Below, piece by piece: positions 33,384 through 41,182 of a stretch of 43,416 nucleotides of DNA (its first letter is position 1; every line of letters begins with the position of its first letter). The position numbers and the translations under genes are program-made. The notes beneath the pieces were generated by a model. It ran no database searches. It saw only the letters and a program-made list of their open reading frames with translations, and was not told the DNA's origin. The DNA comes from Burkholderia sp. (GTDB lineage: Bacteria; Pseudomonadota; Gammaproteobacteria; Burkholderiales; Burkholderiaceae): positions 1 through 43,416 of the forward strand of contig JASLEG010000201.1 of NCBI GenBank assembly GCA_030151225.1, written 5' to 3'.

Positions 33384-34211
33384 GTGCAACTGACGAACAG
33401 CATTCCGTCCGTGCGCCTCGCCCGCATCGGCACGCGCCTGCACTGTGCGCTCGTGCTGATCTTCCTGGTCGCACCGATCCTCGTGATCATCCCGCTCTCG
33501 TTCAATTCGGGCTCCTACTTCTCCTACCCGATGGAAGGCTTCTCGCTGCGCTGGTACGCGCAGGCCTTCGCCAGCCCCGACTGGCAGCGCGCCTTCGCCA
33601 ACAGCATCGGCATCGGCGCGGTGTCCACGCTGATCGCCACCAGCCTCGGCACGCTGGCCGCGCTCGGCCTGGCACGCGAGAACTTCCCGCTGCGCTCGCT
33701 GATCATGCCGCTGCTGATCTCGCCGATGATCATCCCGATCGTGGTGGTGGCGGCCGGCTTCTACCTGATCTTCTCGCCGCTCGGCCTCGTCAATTCGTAT
33801 CCGGGCGTGGTGCTGGCGCACGCCGCGCTGGGCACGCCCTTCGTGGTGATCACCGTGACCGCCTCGCTGCTGTCGTTCGACCAGAGCCTGCTGCGCGCCG
33901 CGGCCGGGCTCGGCGCGCCGCCGTGGGTGACGTTCCGGCGCGTGACGCTGCCGCTGATCCTGCCCGCGGTGGCCACCGGCGGCGTGTTCGCGTTCGCCAC
34001 CTCGTTCGACGAGGTGATCGTGATCCTGTTCATCGGCGGGCCCGACCAGCGCACCGTGCCGCGCCAGATGTGGAGCGGCATCCGCGACCAGATCGACCCG
34101 TCGATCCTGGCCGTGGCCACCGTGCTGATCGTGTTCGCGATCGCCATGTTCAGCTGCATGAACTGGCTGCACGGCCGGGCGCGCGCCGCCGCCGCCGCGA
34201 CCGTCGAATGA
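33384..34211 (+). CDS. ABC transporter permease (PotC-like)
   Basis: 275 aa from a GTG start with a GGAG site at 33373-33376; 23 bases separate it from the first permease. Six helices, starting LHCALVLIFLVAPILVIIPLSF. FSYPMEGFSLRWYAQAFASPDW is a typical PotC periplasmic segment. The EAA loop is LRAAAGLGAPPWVTFRRVTLPLILP. GGVFAFATSFDEVIVILFI is also diagnostic. It completes a four-gene importer (ATPase, receptor, two permeases). No catabolic enzyme for a polyamine is in the operon. Confidence 0.94.
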   Translation: MQLTNSIPSVRLARIGTRLHCALVLIFLVAPILVIIPLSFNSGSYFSYPMEGFSLRWYAQAFASPDWQRAFANSIGIGAVSTLIATSLGTLAALGLARENFPLRSLIMPLLISPMIIPIVVVAAGFYLIFSPLGLVNSYPGVVLAHAALGTPFVVITVTASLLSFDQSLLRAAAGLGAPPWVTFRRVTLPLILPAVATGGVFAFATSFDEVIVILFIGGPDQRTVPRQMWSGIRDQIDPSILAVATVLIVFAIAMFSCMNWLHGRARAAAAATVE

Positions 34212-34269
34212 GACGGCGGCGCGCTGTGGCAGACTGTCGGCCGTTCGTCATTCCCGTCCGCCCGCCTCG

Positions 34270-35280
34270 ATGCCGCGCCTGCCCGCCTGGCTCGCCGCCG
34301 AACTCGCGCGCCGCCACCTGAGCCTCGACACCGACCAGCTCGCCGCCGCCGCGCGGCTCGACGCGCTGCTGGCCGGCACGCTGCCCGAGGCGACCATCGG
34401 CGCCTACTGCTACGGCCCGCCCGGGCGCGGCAAGAGCCTGCTGGCCGCGCTGTTCCACGATGCCTGGCCGGGCGCGCGCGTGCGCACCCACTTCCACGCC
34501 TTCCTGCGCGACGTGAACCGCCGCCTGTTCGCCGCACCGCCCTCCGAGGACAAGCTCGGCGACGTGCTCGCGCACCGGCTCGGCGACGCGCGGCTGCTGT
34601 GGTTCGACGAATTCCACGTGCACGACATCGCCGATGCGCTGATCCTCGCCGCCCTGCTGCGCGTGGCGATCGCGCGGCGCGTGTACCTGCTGTTCACCTC
34701 CAATCAGGCGCCGGCCGGCCTGCTGCCCGATCCCGAATTCCACGCCCGCTTCGAGCCCGCCATCGCGCTGCTCGAGGCGCACTGCCTGATGCTGCCGTTC
34801 GAGGGCAAGGTCGATTACCGGCGTGTGCGCGAGGCGGCGCGGCTGCCGGCGGCATCCGGCGATACCACGCCCGCCCCGATCGCCGCGCACTTCGCGCGCC
34901 ACGGCGACGCCGTGCTCGCCACCGACGCGAGCGTGCCGATCGCCACCCGCCCGCTCGCGGCACGCGCGCTCGGCGCCCACACGCTGCTGTGCGACTTCGA
35001 GGCGCTGTGCGGCCAGCCGCGCTCGCATCTCGACTACCTCGACCTCGCCGCGCGCTTTCGCGTGCTGATCCTCGACGGCGTGGCGCTCGACGCGGCCACG
35101 CCGCGCGCCGTGCTGCAGCGCTTCGTGTGGCTGGTGGACATCCTCCACGACCACCAGGGCACCCTGGTCTTCCTGCACGATGCCGATTTCGAGGCGCGCG
35201 TGGGCGAGCGCGCCGACGTGCACGGCGTCGAGCGCATGTGGTCGCGCGTGAGCGAGATGCGGGCGCTGGCGCGGGGCTGA
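34270..35280 (+). CDS. AFG1/ZapE-like AAA ATPase
   Basis: 336 aa. AFG1-like ATPases include ZapE, which associates with the division ring in E. coli. Walker A GPPGRGKSLL at residues 49-58, Walker B LLWFDEFHVHDIADA (the D-E-F-x-V-x-D-I-x-D-A wording is an AFG1 hallmark) and sensor region VYLLFTSNQAPAGLLPD. The C-terminal half has DYLDLAARFRVLILDGV and RAVLQRFVWLVDILHDHQ. It is shorter than typical ZapE (about 370) and diverged at the N-terminus, so it may be a second paralogue rather than the housekeeping copy. It follows the ABC operon by 58 bases and precedes the SOS-box gene by 86. Confidence 0.85.
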   Translation: MPRLPAWLAAELARRHLSLDTDQLAAAARLDALLAGTLPEATIGAYCYGPPGRGKSLLAALFHDAWPGARVRTHFHAFLRDVNRRLFAAPPSEDKLGDVLAHRLGDARLLWFDEFHVHDIADALILAALLRVAIARRVYLLFTSNQAPAGLLPDPEFHARFEPAIALLEAHCLMLPFEGKVDYRRVREAARLPAASGDTTPAPIAAHFARHGDAVLATDASVPIATRPLAARALGAHTLLCDFEALCGQPRSHLDYLDLAARFRVLILDGVALDAATPRAVLQRFVWLVDILHDHQGTLVFLHDADFEARVGERADVHGVERMWSRVSEMRALARG

Positions 35281-35306
35281 GCGCGCACCCACGTCGTCGC
35301 GCACGA

Positions 35307-35340
35307 TTGCACAGGCCCAAAAGACTGTATATATTTACAG
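35307..35340 (+). promoter_or_regulatory. SOS promoter: LexA box overlapping a -10 element
   Basis: CTGT-N8-ACAG at 35325-35340, with extended ends A and TA giving ACTGTATATATTTACAGTA, almost the E. coli LexA consensus (TACTGTATATATATACAGTA). A -10 TATATT at 35330-35335 sits inside the box, 17 bases after TTGCAC at 35307-35312, so LexA binding would block the promoter. It is 27 bases upstream of the ATG at 35367. In this GC-rich DNA a chance AT-rich match this good is unlikely. Confidence 0.85.
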
Positions 35341-35366
35341 TACCCGATCACACGACGAGGCCTTTC

Positions 35367-35801
35367 ATGACGACGATGTCCGACCTGAGCCAGGCGAGCC
35401 AAAGCGGCGCGCGCCCCGATGCCGACTGGCTCGTGGACGATTACGAACTCGAGCAGATGGAGGCGCAGCGCACCCGCCTGCGCGCCACCCAGGATCTGCA
35501 GCAGGTGCTGGTGGCGCTCGCGCGCCGCGCCTTCGGCCCGCGCCGCGGCAGCCCGTTCGGCGAGCTGCGCGGCCCGAGCTGGGGCATGCTGCTCGCGATC
35601 GAGGCGCGCGCCTTCAACGATCCCGGCTTCCGCGCGCGCCACGATCCGGCGCTGCTGGCCTCGCTGCCGCGGCTGGCCGCGCGGCGCGACATCGAGAGCG
35701 AGCTCGATCTCGAAGCGAACCTGCGCATCGACGACGAGGACATGCCGCTCGTGATCGGCGTGGCCGCCGCGCTGCTCGGCGCGAACGAGCTCGGCGACTG
35801 A
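35367..35801 (+). CDS. Unrecognised 144-aa protein under a LexA box
   Basis: 144 aa, no signal peptide or membrane helix. Start MTTMSDLSQA has a GAGG site at 35357-35360; Met4 is an alternative. The N-terminal part is acidic and helical (WLVDDYELEQMEAQRTRLRA), the middle contains QQVLVALARRAFGPRRG and PSWGMLLAIEARAFND, and the end is acidic (DIESELDLEANLRIDDEDMPL). I do not recognise the family. The immediate LexA-type promoter predicts induction by DNA damage, as for division inhibitors or repair factors. The preceding gene encodes a ZapE-like ATPase, but the LexA box between them suggests separate control. Codon use matches the neighbours, and the 228-base gap after it has no continuation. 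Confidence 0.8.
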   Translation: MTTMSDLSQASQSGARPDADWLVDDYELEQMEAQRTRLRATQDLQQVLVALARRAFGPRRGSPFGELRGPSWGMLLAIEARAFNDPGFRARHDPALLASLPRLAARRDIESELDLEANLRIDDEDMPLVIGVAAALLGANELGD

Positions 35802-35907
35802 ACCGCCCGCATCCCGATCCCGGCAAGCGGCCGCGGCGCCCCGCCCGCCGCTTGCCCTTTCTCCCTCCCCTGCGCCGTCCCGCCCCCGCACGCCAGGCTG
35901 GTAGTGC

Positions 35908-35921
35908 CGATACCGGTATCG
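35908..35921. promoter_or_regulatory. 14-bp perfect palindrome upstream of an MFS gene
   Basis: CGATACCGGTATCG reads the same on both strands and lies 109 bases upstream of the MFS start at 36030. The flanking DNA has no other symmetry. It suits a dimeric repressor such as a TetR- or MarR-type regulator, but none is encoded nearby. Confidence 0.45.
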
Positions 35922-36029
35922 TCCGACGACTGTTTGCGCCCGCCCGCACGGCGTAGCATCGGGCACTTGCTGCCCCGCATCCCGCTCGAGGTGGCCCCAC
36001 ACGACACGTCAGACACCGAGGCCACCGCC

Positions 36030-37289
36030 ATGAGTCGTCCCGTTTCCCCCGCCCCGGCGCCCGCCGAGGACGGCCACGCGCACTGGCGCCGCAACCTCGC
36101 CGTGTGCGTGTTCGGCTCGTTCACCACGATCGTGTCGATGACGCTGCTGCTGCCCTTCCTGCCGCTCTATGTCGAGCAGCTCGGCGTGCACGATCCGGCC
36201 GCGATCGTGCAGTGGTCGGGCGTGGCCTACGGCGCGACCTTCTTCACGGCCGCGCTGACCGCGCCGCTGTGGGGGCGCCTGGCCGACCGCTACGGCCGCA
36301 AGCTGATGCTGATCCGCGCGAGCCTCGGCATGACGATCGTGATGTCGCTGATGGGCATCGCGCACGACGTCTGGCAACTGGTGGCGCTGCGCCTCGCGGT
36401 GGGCCTGCTGGGCGGTTACGCGTCGGGCTCCACGGTGCTGGTCGCCACCCAGACGCCGAAGGCGCGCTGCGGCTGGGCGCTCGGCGTATTGTCCTCGGGC
36501 ATCATGGCCGGCAACATCGCGGGCCCGCTGATCGGCGGCTGGCTGCCGTCGCTGATCGGCATCCGCGCCACCTTCCAGGTGGCCGGCGCCGCGATCGGCG
36601 TGGCCTTCCTCGCCACGGTGTTCCTGATCAAGCGCGACCGCCCCGCCGCGGCCGGCCGCGATGCCGGCGAGAAGCCCGGCTGGGCCGCGCTGCCCGACCG
36701 GCGGCCGGTGGCGGCGATGCTCGTGACCGGCGCGCTGCTGATGCTGGCCAACATGTCGATCGAGCCGATCATCACCGTGTACGTGGCGCAGCTCGTGCCG
36801 CCGCAGCAGGTCACCTTCGTGGCCGGGCTGGTGATGTCGGCGGCCGCGCTCGGCAGCATCGTGTCGGCCTCGCGCCTCGGCAAGCTCGCCGATCGCGTCG
36901 GCCACTGGACCGTGATCGTGGGGTGTCTGGCGGCCTCGGCCGTGCTGCTGATTCCGCAGGCCTTCGTCACGACCGGCTGGCAACTGGTGGCGCTGCGCTT
37001 CGCGATGGGCATCGCGCTGGGCGGGCTGCTGCCCTGCGTGGCCAGCGTGATCCGCCACAACGCGCCGCCGGCCGTGGCCGGCACGATGCTCGGCTATTCC
37101 ACCTCGTCGCAATACGTCGGGCAGGTGGCGGGGCCGCTGGCGGGCGGCTACGTGGGCGGCCATTACGGCATGCGCTCGACCTTCTTCGGCACCGCCGTGA
37201 TCATGGCGATCGGCGCGATCGGCAATGCGATGATGCGCTCGCGCGTGGCGCGTTCCGGCGCGGCGCGGGTGAAGGCGGCGGTGGAATGA
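36030..37289 (+). CDS. MFS multidrug exporter (MdtG-like, DHA1 family)
   Basis: 419 aa, 12 membrane segments from about residue 25. FTTIVSMTLLLPFLPLYVEQLGV in helix 1 matches the MdtG/YceE group. Motif A is APLWGRLADRYGRKLMLIRASLGM, with a second version SRLGKLADRVGHWTVIV, and the antiporter motif C region contains GPLIGGWLPSLIG. MdtG in E. coli gives low-level drug resistance; substrate assignment here is an inference. The start ATG has only a weak ribosome site. The palindrome at 35908-35921 may control it. Confidence 0.9.
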   Translation: MSRPVSPAPAPAEDGHAHWRRNLAVCVFGSFTTIVSMTLLLPFLPLYVEQLGVHDPAAIVQWSGVAYGATFFTAALTAPLWGRLADRYGRKLMLIRASLGMTIVMSLMGIAHDVWQLVALRLAVGLLGGYASGSTVLVATQTPKARCGWALGVLSSGIMAGNIAGPLIGGWLPSLIGIRATFQVAGAAIGVAFLATVFLIKRDRPAAAGRDAGEKPGWAALPDRRPVAAMLVTGALLMLANMSIEPIITVYVAQLVPPQQVTFVAGLVMSAAALGSIVSASRLGKLADRVGHWTVIVGCLAASAVLLIPQAFVTTGWQLVALRFAMGIALGGLLPCVASVIRHNAPPAVAGTMLGYSTSSQYVGQVAGPLAGGYVGGHYGMRSTFFGTAVIMAIGAIGNAMMRSRVARSGAARVKAAVE

Positions 37290-37314
37290 GCGGCGGGCGC
37301 CGCGCGGCAGGAAG

Positions 37315-38247
37315 TCAGTAAGGCAGGCCCGGCGCGACGGCCTCGGGGCCGGCGCCGAGGCTCGCCGCCGGCTGGCGCACGGGCAGCCCGGCCAGCGCCT
37401 CGCGCGGCTCGCGCTCGGCGGCCCGCTCCACATATTCGAAACGGCCGCCGCACGGCGCGTCGAACGCGCGGAACAGGTTCGCGCCGCTGCGCTCGCGATC
37501 GACGCGGCGCGCGCCGCGCCAGCCCTGCGCGCTCATGAAGTCGCCGCCGGCCGTCACGTCCTCGGCATCGGCCACCTCGAAGGCCACGCGGTCCACGCCG
37601 GGGCGGTTCGCGTGCACGCTCAGGCGCAGCCCCTCGCGCAGGCCGCGGCCGGGCAGGCGAGCGTCGCAGCGCAGGAACATGCCGCCGCCCACCGCGTCGG
37701 GCACGGCCTCGAGGCCGACCCGGTGGCGGTAGAAATCGATCGCGGCCTCGCGGCCTTCCTCGGGAATCTCCAGGGTGACGCGCAGCAGCCGCAGCGGCGT
37801 GGCGCGCGTGTACGCGTCGAAGGTGCGATCCCGGTACCACGCGTCGCCGCCGGCCACGCGCTCGACGCGACGGCGCGGCACCACCGGACGCGGCTGCGTC
37901 AGCGCGAAACCGATCGCATAGCCGGTGTCGTCGTGGGTGTGCAGCACGCCGTCGGCATCGGCGCGCACCGAGCGGTCGCGGGACAGCGACTGGTACAGCG
38001 CGTCGAGCGCGGCCGGCGTATCCACGCCCCAGATCAGCTCGCGCAGCGTGGAGCCCGGCTCGAGGCCGCGCGGCAGGTCGCGCGCGTCGGCGGCCACCAA
38101 CTGCAGCGTCTGATTGGCCGGAGTGGCGAACACGGCGCGATCGCCGCCGCGCGACACGCGTTCGAGACCGAAGTCCTCCGCGAAGCGCAGGCCGTCGGCC
38201 AGCGCGTCGACGCCGTAGGTCAGTGATTCGATTCGTGCAATCGCCAT
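37315..38247 (-). CDS. VOC family protein lacking the usual metal ligands
   Basis: 310 aa with two VOC-like domains (about 5-118 and 150-275), resembling ring-cleaving dioxygenase paralogues. In catalytic extradiol enzymes the second domain has a His at the position of Arg156 (LRLLRVTLEIP) and another at the GVDRVAFEV strand (Asp/Arg here); only Glu271 (RFEYVE) remains of the His-His-Glu triad. It is thus unlikely to be a functional Fe(II) dioxygenase and may bind a ligand only. Start MAIARIESLTYGVD has a GGAG site. It lies alone upstream of the GntR gene in a convergent arrangement with MFS. Confidence 0.8.
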   Translation of the reverse strand: MAIARIESLTYGVDALADGLRFAEDFGLERVSRGGDRAVFATPANQTLQLVAADARDLPRGLEPGSTLRELIWGVDTPAALDALYQSLSRDRSVRADADGVLHTHDDTGYAIGFALTQPRPVVPRRRVERVAGGDAWYRDRTFDAYTRATPLRLLRVTLEIPEEGREAAIDFYRHRVGLEAVPDAVGGGMFLRCDARLPGRGLREGLRLSVHANRPGVDRVAFEVADAEDVTAGGDFMSAQGWRGARRVDRERSGANLFRAFDAPCGGRFEYVERAAEREPREALAGLPVRQPAASLGAGPEAVAPGLPY

Positions 38248-38441
38248 CGTGGCGTCTCCGTTCCAGGCGGCCGCGCGGCCGTGTTGCGGGGCATCGCACG
38301 GCCTGCGATGCCGTGCCCTTGCAGCGGGCAGGCCAGTCTAGCATCGGCGCGGGTGCCGCGCCGTCGTGTCAAAAATCAGGCGTGGCGCGCGATCCGGCCC
38401 GAAAGGCGGGCGCTCGCCCGCTCCCTTCACCGCCCTTCCCT

Positions 38442-39083
38442 TCAGCCCGCCCGCACCACCCGCAGCACGATCGCGCGCGCCGATTCCAGATGCGCCACCG
38501 TCATCGCGCGCGCGCCGCGCGCATTGCGCTCGCGGCAGGCCTGCAGGATCGCCGCGTGTTCGACCTGGAACGACGGCGTCTCGGCCAGCAGCCGGCTCTG
38601 CAGGCGCTCGTAGCGCTCCACCTGGCCGCGCAGGTCGCGGATCGCGCGCAACTGCCGGGCGTTGCCGCAGCACGCATACAGCAGCGCATGGAATTCGCGG
38701 TTCAGCTCGCCCTGGCGCTCCACCGAGGCGGCATCGCCGAGCAGCCGGTGCACGAGCTCGGCGCGCGCGATCGTCTCGTCGTCGAGCCGCTTCACGGCGC
38801 GGAAGATCGCGTCGCCCTCGAGCAGCACGCGCAGGCCGTAGATCTCGTCGACGTCGGCCGCATCGAGCTGGCGCACCACCGCGCCGCGATTGCGGAAGAT
38901 CTCCACCAGCCCCTCGTGCTCGAGCCGCTGCACCGCCTCGCGCAGCGGAATCCGGCTGATGCCGAAGCGCTCGGCCAGATCGCGCTCCACCAGCCGCTCG
39001 CCGCTGGCGAGCTCGCCGCTGTTGATCAGCTCGCGCAGCGACGCGGCGATCACGTCGGCGGTCGAATCGAGTCGTGCTTCCAT
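38442..39083 (-). CDS. GntR family regulator, FadR/FCD subfamily
   Basis: 213 aa. The N-terminal winged HTH has INSGELASGERLVERDLAERFGISRIPLREAVQRLEHEGLVEIFRNRGAVV, the classic FadR/GntR form. The FCD effector domain follows with NREFHALLYACCGN and FQVEHAAILQAC, giving the His ligands that usually bind a metal and a carboxylic acid ligand. Such repressors sense organic acids. There is no good Shine-Dalgarno before ATG 39083-39081. It is divergent from the osmC-like gene, with a palindrome TGGTATACCA between them. Confidence 0.92.
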   Translation of the reverse strand: MEARLDSTADVIAASLRELINSGELASGERLVERDLAERFGISRIPLREAVQRLEHEGLVEIFRNRGAVVRQLDAADVDEIYGLRVLLEGDAIFRAVKRLDDETIARAELVHRLLGDAASVERQGELNREFHALLYACCGNARQLRAIRDLRGQVERYERLQSRLLAETPSFQVEHAAILQACRERNARGARAMTVAHLESARAIVLRVVRAG

Positions 39084-39111
39084 CGTCGGTCCCGGAGAAA
39101 ATTTGGAATAA

Positions 39112-39121
39112 TGGTATACCA
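39112..39121. promoter_or_regulatory. GntR-type operator TGGTATACCA
   Basis: Perfect 10-bp palindrome in an AT-rich patch, 28 bases upstream of the GntR start and 53 upstream of the osmC-like start. TGGTATACCA resembles the TNGTNNNACNA-type half-sites typical of FadR-family regulators. It probably mediates autorepression and control of the peroxiredoxin. Confidence 0.6.
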
Positions 39122-39173
39122 AATGACCCGCACGATGCCACAATGACGGCCCCAACCCGGCAAGGAGAACAGC

Positions 39174-39650
39174 ATGGCATACGGTGAACATCGTTACCGC
39201 GTGGCGGTGACGTGGACCGGCAATCGCGGCAGCGGCACCTCGGGCTATCGCGACTACGGCCGCGAACACACGATCCGCGCGGGCGCCAAGCCCGAGATCG
39301 CCGGCTCGGCCGATGCGGCCTTCCGCGGCGACGCGGCGCGCTGGAATCCCGAGGATCTGGTGGTGGCGGCCGCCTCGGCCTGCCACAAGCTCTGGTATCT
39401 GCACCTTTGCGCCGATGCGGGCGTGTGCGTGCTGGCCTATGCCGACGACGCCGAAGGCACCATGCTCGACAGCGCCGAGCGCGGCCACTTCACGGAAATC
39501 GTGCTGCGCCCGCGCGTGACGATCCGCGCCGGCAGCGATGTCGCGCTCGCGCAGCGTCTGCATCACGCGGCGCACGAGAAGTGTTACGTGGCGAATTCGG
39601 TGAACTTCCCGATCCGCTGCGAGGCCACGATCGAGGAAGCCGCGGCGTAA
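39174..39650 (+). CDS. OsmC family peroxiredoxin
   Basis: 158 aa. OsmC/Ohr proteins reduce organic and fatty-acid hydroperoxides through a two-cysteine thiol cycle. Cys70 (AAASACHKLWYLHL) and Cys137 (HEKCYVANSVNFP) match the peroxidatic and resolving positions; PNPEDL appears as NPEDLVVAAASA. A strong AAGGAG site lies at 39162-39167. The E-H-x-Y and W-T-G-N-R-G-S-G-T-S-x-Y-R-x-Y N-terminus is typical of the YhfA/YmaD-like branch. It is divergent from the GntR gene and ends 16 bases from the convergent dctA stop. Confidence 0.93.
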   Translation: MAYGEHRYRVAVTWTGNRGSGTSGYRDYGREHTIRAGAKPEIAGSADAAFRGDAARWNPEDLVVAAASACHKLWYLHLCADAGVCVLAYADDAEGTMLDSAERGHFTEIVLRPRVTIRAGSDVALAQRLHHAAHEKCYVANSVNFPIRCEATIEEAAA

Positions 39651-39666
39651 GCGCCGTCCGGCCGGC

Positions 39667-41016
39667 TCAGCGCACGCTGTGGGCGGTCGGCAGGCCCGGG
39701 CCGCCTTCCGGCTCGGCCGCCGGCACCGCCGGCGGCTCCGCCGCCTCGTGATGGCGCCGCTCGAGCACGGCGCGCGCCATGTCGAGATCGAGCGCGCCTT
39801 CCCAGCGCGCCACCACCACCGTGGCCACACCGTTGCCGATCAGGTTGGTGACCGCGCGCGCCTCGTTCAGGAAGCGGTCCACGCCGAGCAGCAGCACGAG
39901 GCCCGACACCGGAATCTGCCGCATCGTGGCCAGCGTGGCCGCGAGCGCCACGAAGCCCGCACCGGCCACGCCGGCCGAACCCTTCGAGGTCAGCAGCAGC
40001 ACGCCGAGCACCAGCAGCTGGTCCCACAGCGACAGGTGGATGTTCATCGCCTGGGCCACGAACATCGCGGCCATCGTCAGATAGATCGCGGTGCCGTCGG
40101 CGTTGAAGGTGTAGCCGGTGGGCAGCACCATGCCCACCACCGGCCGCGCGCAGCCCATGCGCTCCATCTTCATCAGCATCTGCGGCAGCACGGCTTCGGT
40201 GGACGCCGTGCCGAGCGTGATCAGGATCTCGTCCTTGATGTAGCGCAGGTACTTCCACAGCGACAGCCCGCACAGCCGCATCGCGAGCCCCAGGCCCAGC
40301 ACCACGAACAGGATCGAGGTCAGGTACAGGCACAGCATCAGCTGGCCGAACGAGGCGAGCGTGCCGATGCCGTACTTGCCGATCGTGAAGGCCATGCCGC
40401 CGAACGCGCCGATCGGCGCGGCCACCATCACGATGCGCACCACCCCGAACATGCCCTGCAGGAACATGTCGAGCATGTCCACCAGCGGCGCCGTGCGCGG
40501 CCCGAGCTTGGCCAGCGCGATCGCGAAGATCACCGAGAAGAAGATGATCGGCAGGATCTCGCCCTTCGCGAAGGCGCCCACGATGCTGCCCGGCACGATG
40601 CTCATGAAGAACTCGAGCATGCCGTGCTGCTGCGCCGCGTGCGTGTAGGTGGCGATCGAGGCGCCGTCGAGCTTCGCGGGATCGATGTTCATGCCGGCGC
40701 CGGGCCGCACCAGGTCCACGATCGCGAGGCCGATCACGAGCGCGAGCGTGGAGGCCGCCTCGAAGTACAGCAGCGCCTTCACGCCCACCCGCCCCGCCAC
40801 GTGCAGGTCGCTCATGCGCGCGATGCCCACCACCACCGAGGCGAAGATGATCGGCGCGAGCGCCATGCGGATCAGCTTGATGAACAGGTCGCCGAGCGGC
40901 TTGAGCTGCGCGCCGAAATCGGGAAACCAGTGGCCGACGATCACGCCCGCCACGATGCCGATCAGCACCTGGACGTAAAGCCGGGAAAGCGACTTCCGGA
41001 GGGTCGATACGCGCAT
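39667..41016 (-). CDS. dctA: C4-dicarboxylate transporter DctA
   Basis: 449 aa. Inner-membrane H+/Na+-coupled symporter for succinate, fumarate, malate and, in some bacteria, tartrate. The glutamate-transporter family fold is plain: LGDLFIKLIRMALAPIIFASVVVGIARM, the serine-rich helical hairpin (LGTASTEAVLPQMLMKME) and the motifs PTGYTFNADGTAIYLT and FLNEARAVTNLIGNGVATVVVARWEG. Start MRVSTLRKSLSRLYVQVLIG has an AGGAGACAGCC site; an in-frame ATG 20 codons upstream is not better. It lies 166 bases downstream of the D-tartrate dehydratase gene on the same strand, so the two are likely one operon and the substrate here is probably tartrate. Confidence 0.95.
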   Translation of the reverse strand: MRVSTLRKSLSRLYVQVLIGIVAGVIVGHWFPDFGAQLKPLGDLFIKLIRMALAPIIFASVVVGIARMSDLHVAGRVGVKALLYFEAASTLALVIGLAIVDLVRPGAGMNIDPAKLDGASIATYTHAAQQHGMLEFFMSIVPGSIVGAFAKGEILPIIFFSVIFAIALAKLGPRTAPLVDMLDMFLQGMFGVVRIVMVAAPIGAFGGMAFTIGKYGIGTLASFGQLMLCLYLTSILFVVLGLGLAMRLCGLSLWKYLRYIKDEILITLGTASTEAVLPQMLMKMERMGCARPVVGMVLPTGYTFNADGTAIYLTMAAMFVAQAMNIHLSLWDQLLVLGVLLLTSKGSAGVAGAGFVALAATLATMRQIPVSGLVLLLGVDRFLNEARAVTNLIGNGVATVVVARWEGALDLDMARAVLERRHHEAAEPPAVPAAEPEGGPGLPTAHSVR

Positions 41017-41182
41017 GGCTGTCTCCTGTGCATGCCGTCGTCTGATGAGGGGCGGGACCTCGACGTCGTGTCGCATCGTGTCGTCCCGCGGGTCGTGCCG
41101 GTGGTGCTGCGTTGTTTTCGTATTCGTGCTGCCGACGGGGCTGCGGTGTCGCCACGGCCCCGCTTGCTGCTCGCGGCGTGGC

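Noticed and set aside
34599..35801. A 400-codon frame that would join the end of the ZapE-like region with the SOS gene
   Set aside because: Over the ATPase gene it is an out-of-frame Arg/Ala-rich shadow. The true gene is its last 144 codons, started by the ATG at 35367 behind the LexA box.
38395..38425. GC-rich hairpin GCGGGCG/CGCCCGC after the GntR gene
   Set aside because: Only a 2-base centre and no T tract on either strand; too weak to call a terminator.
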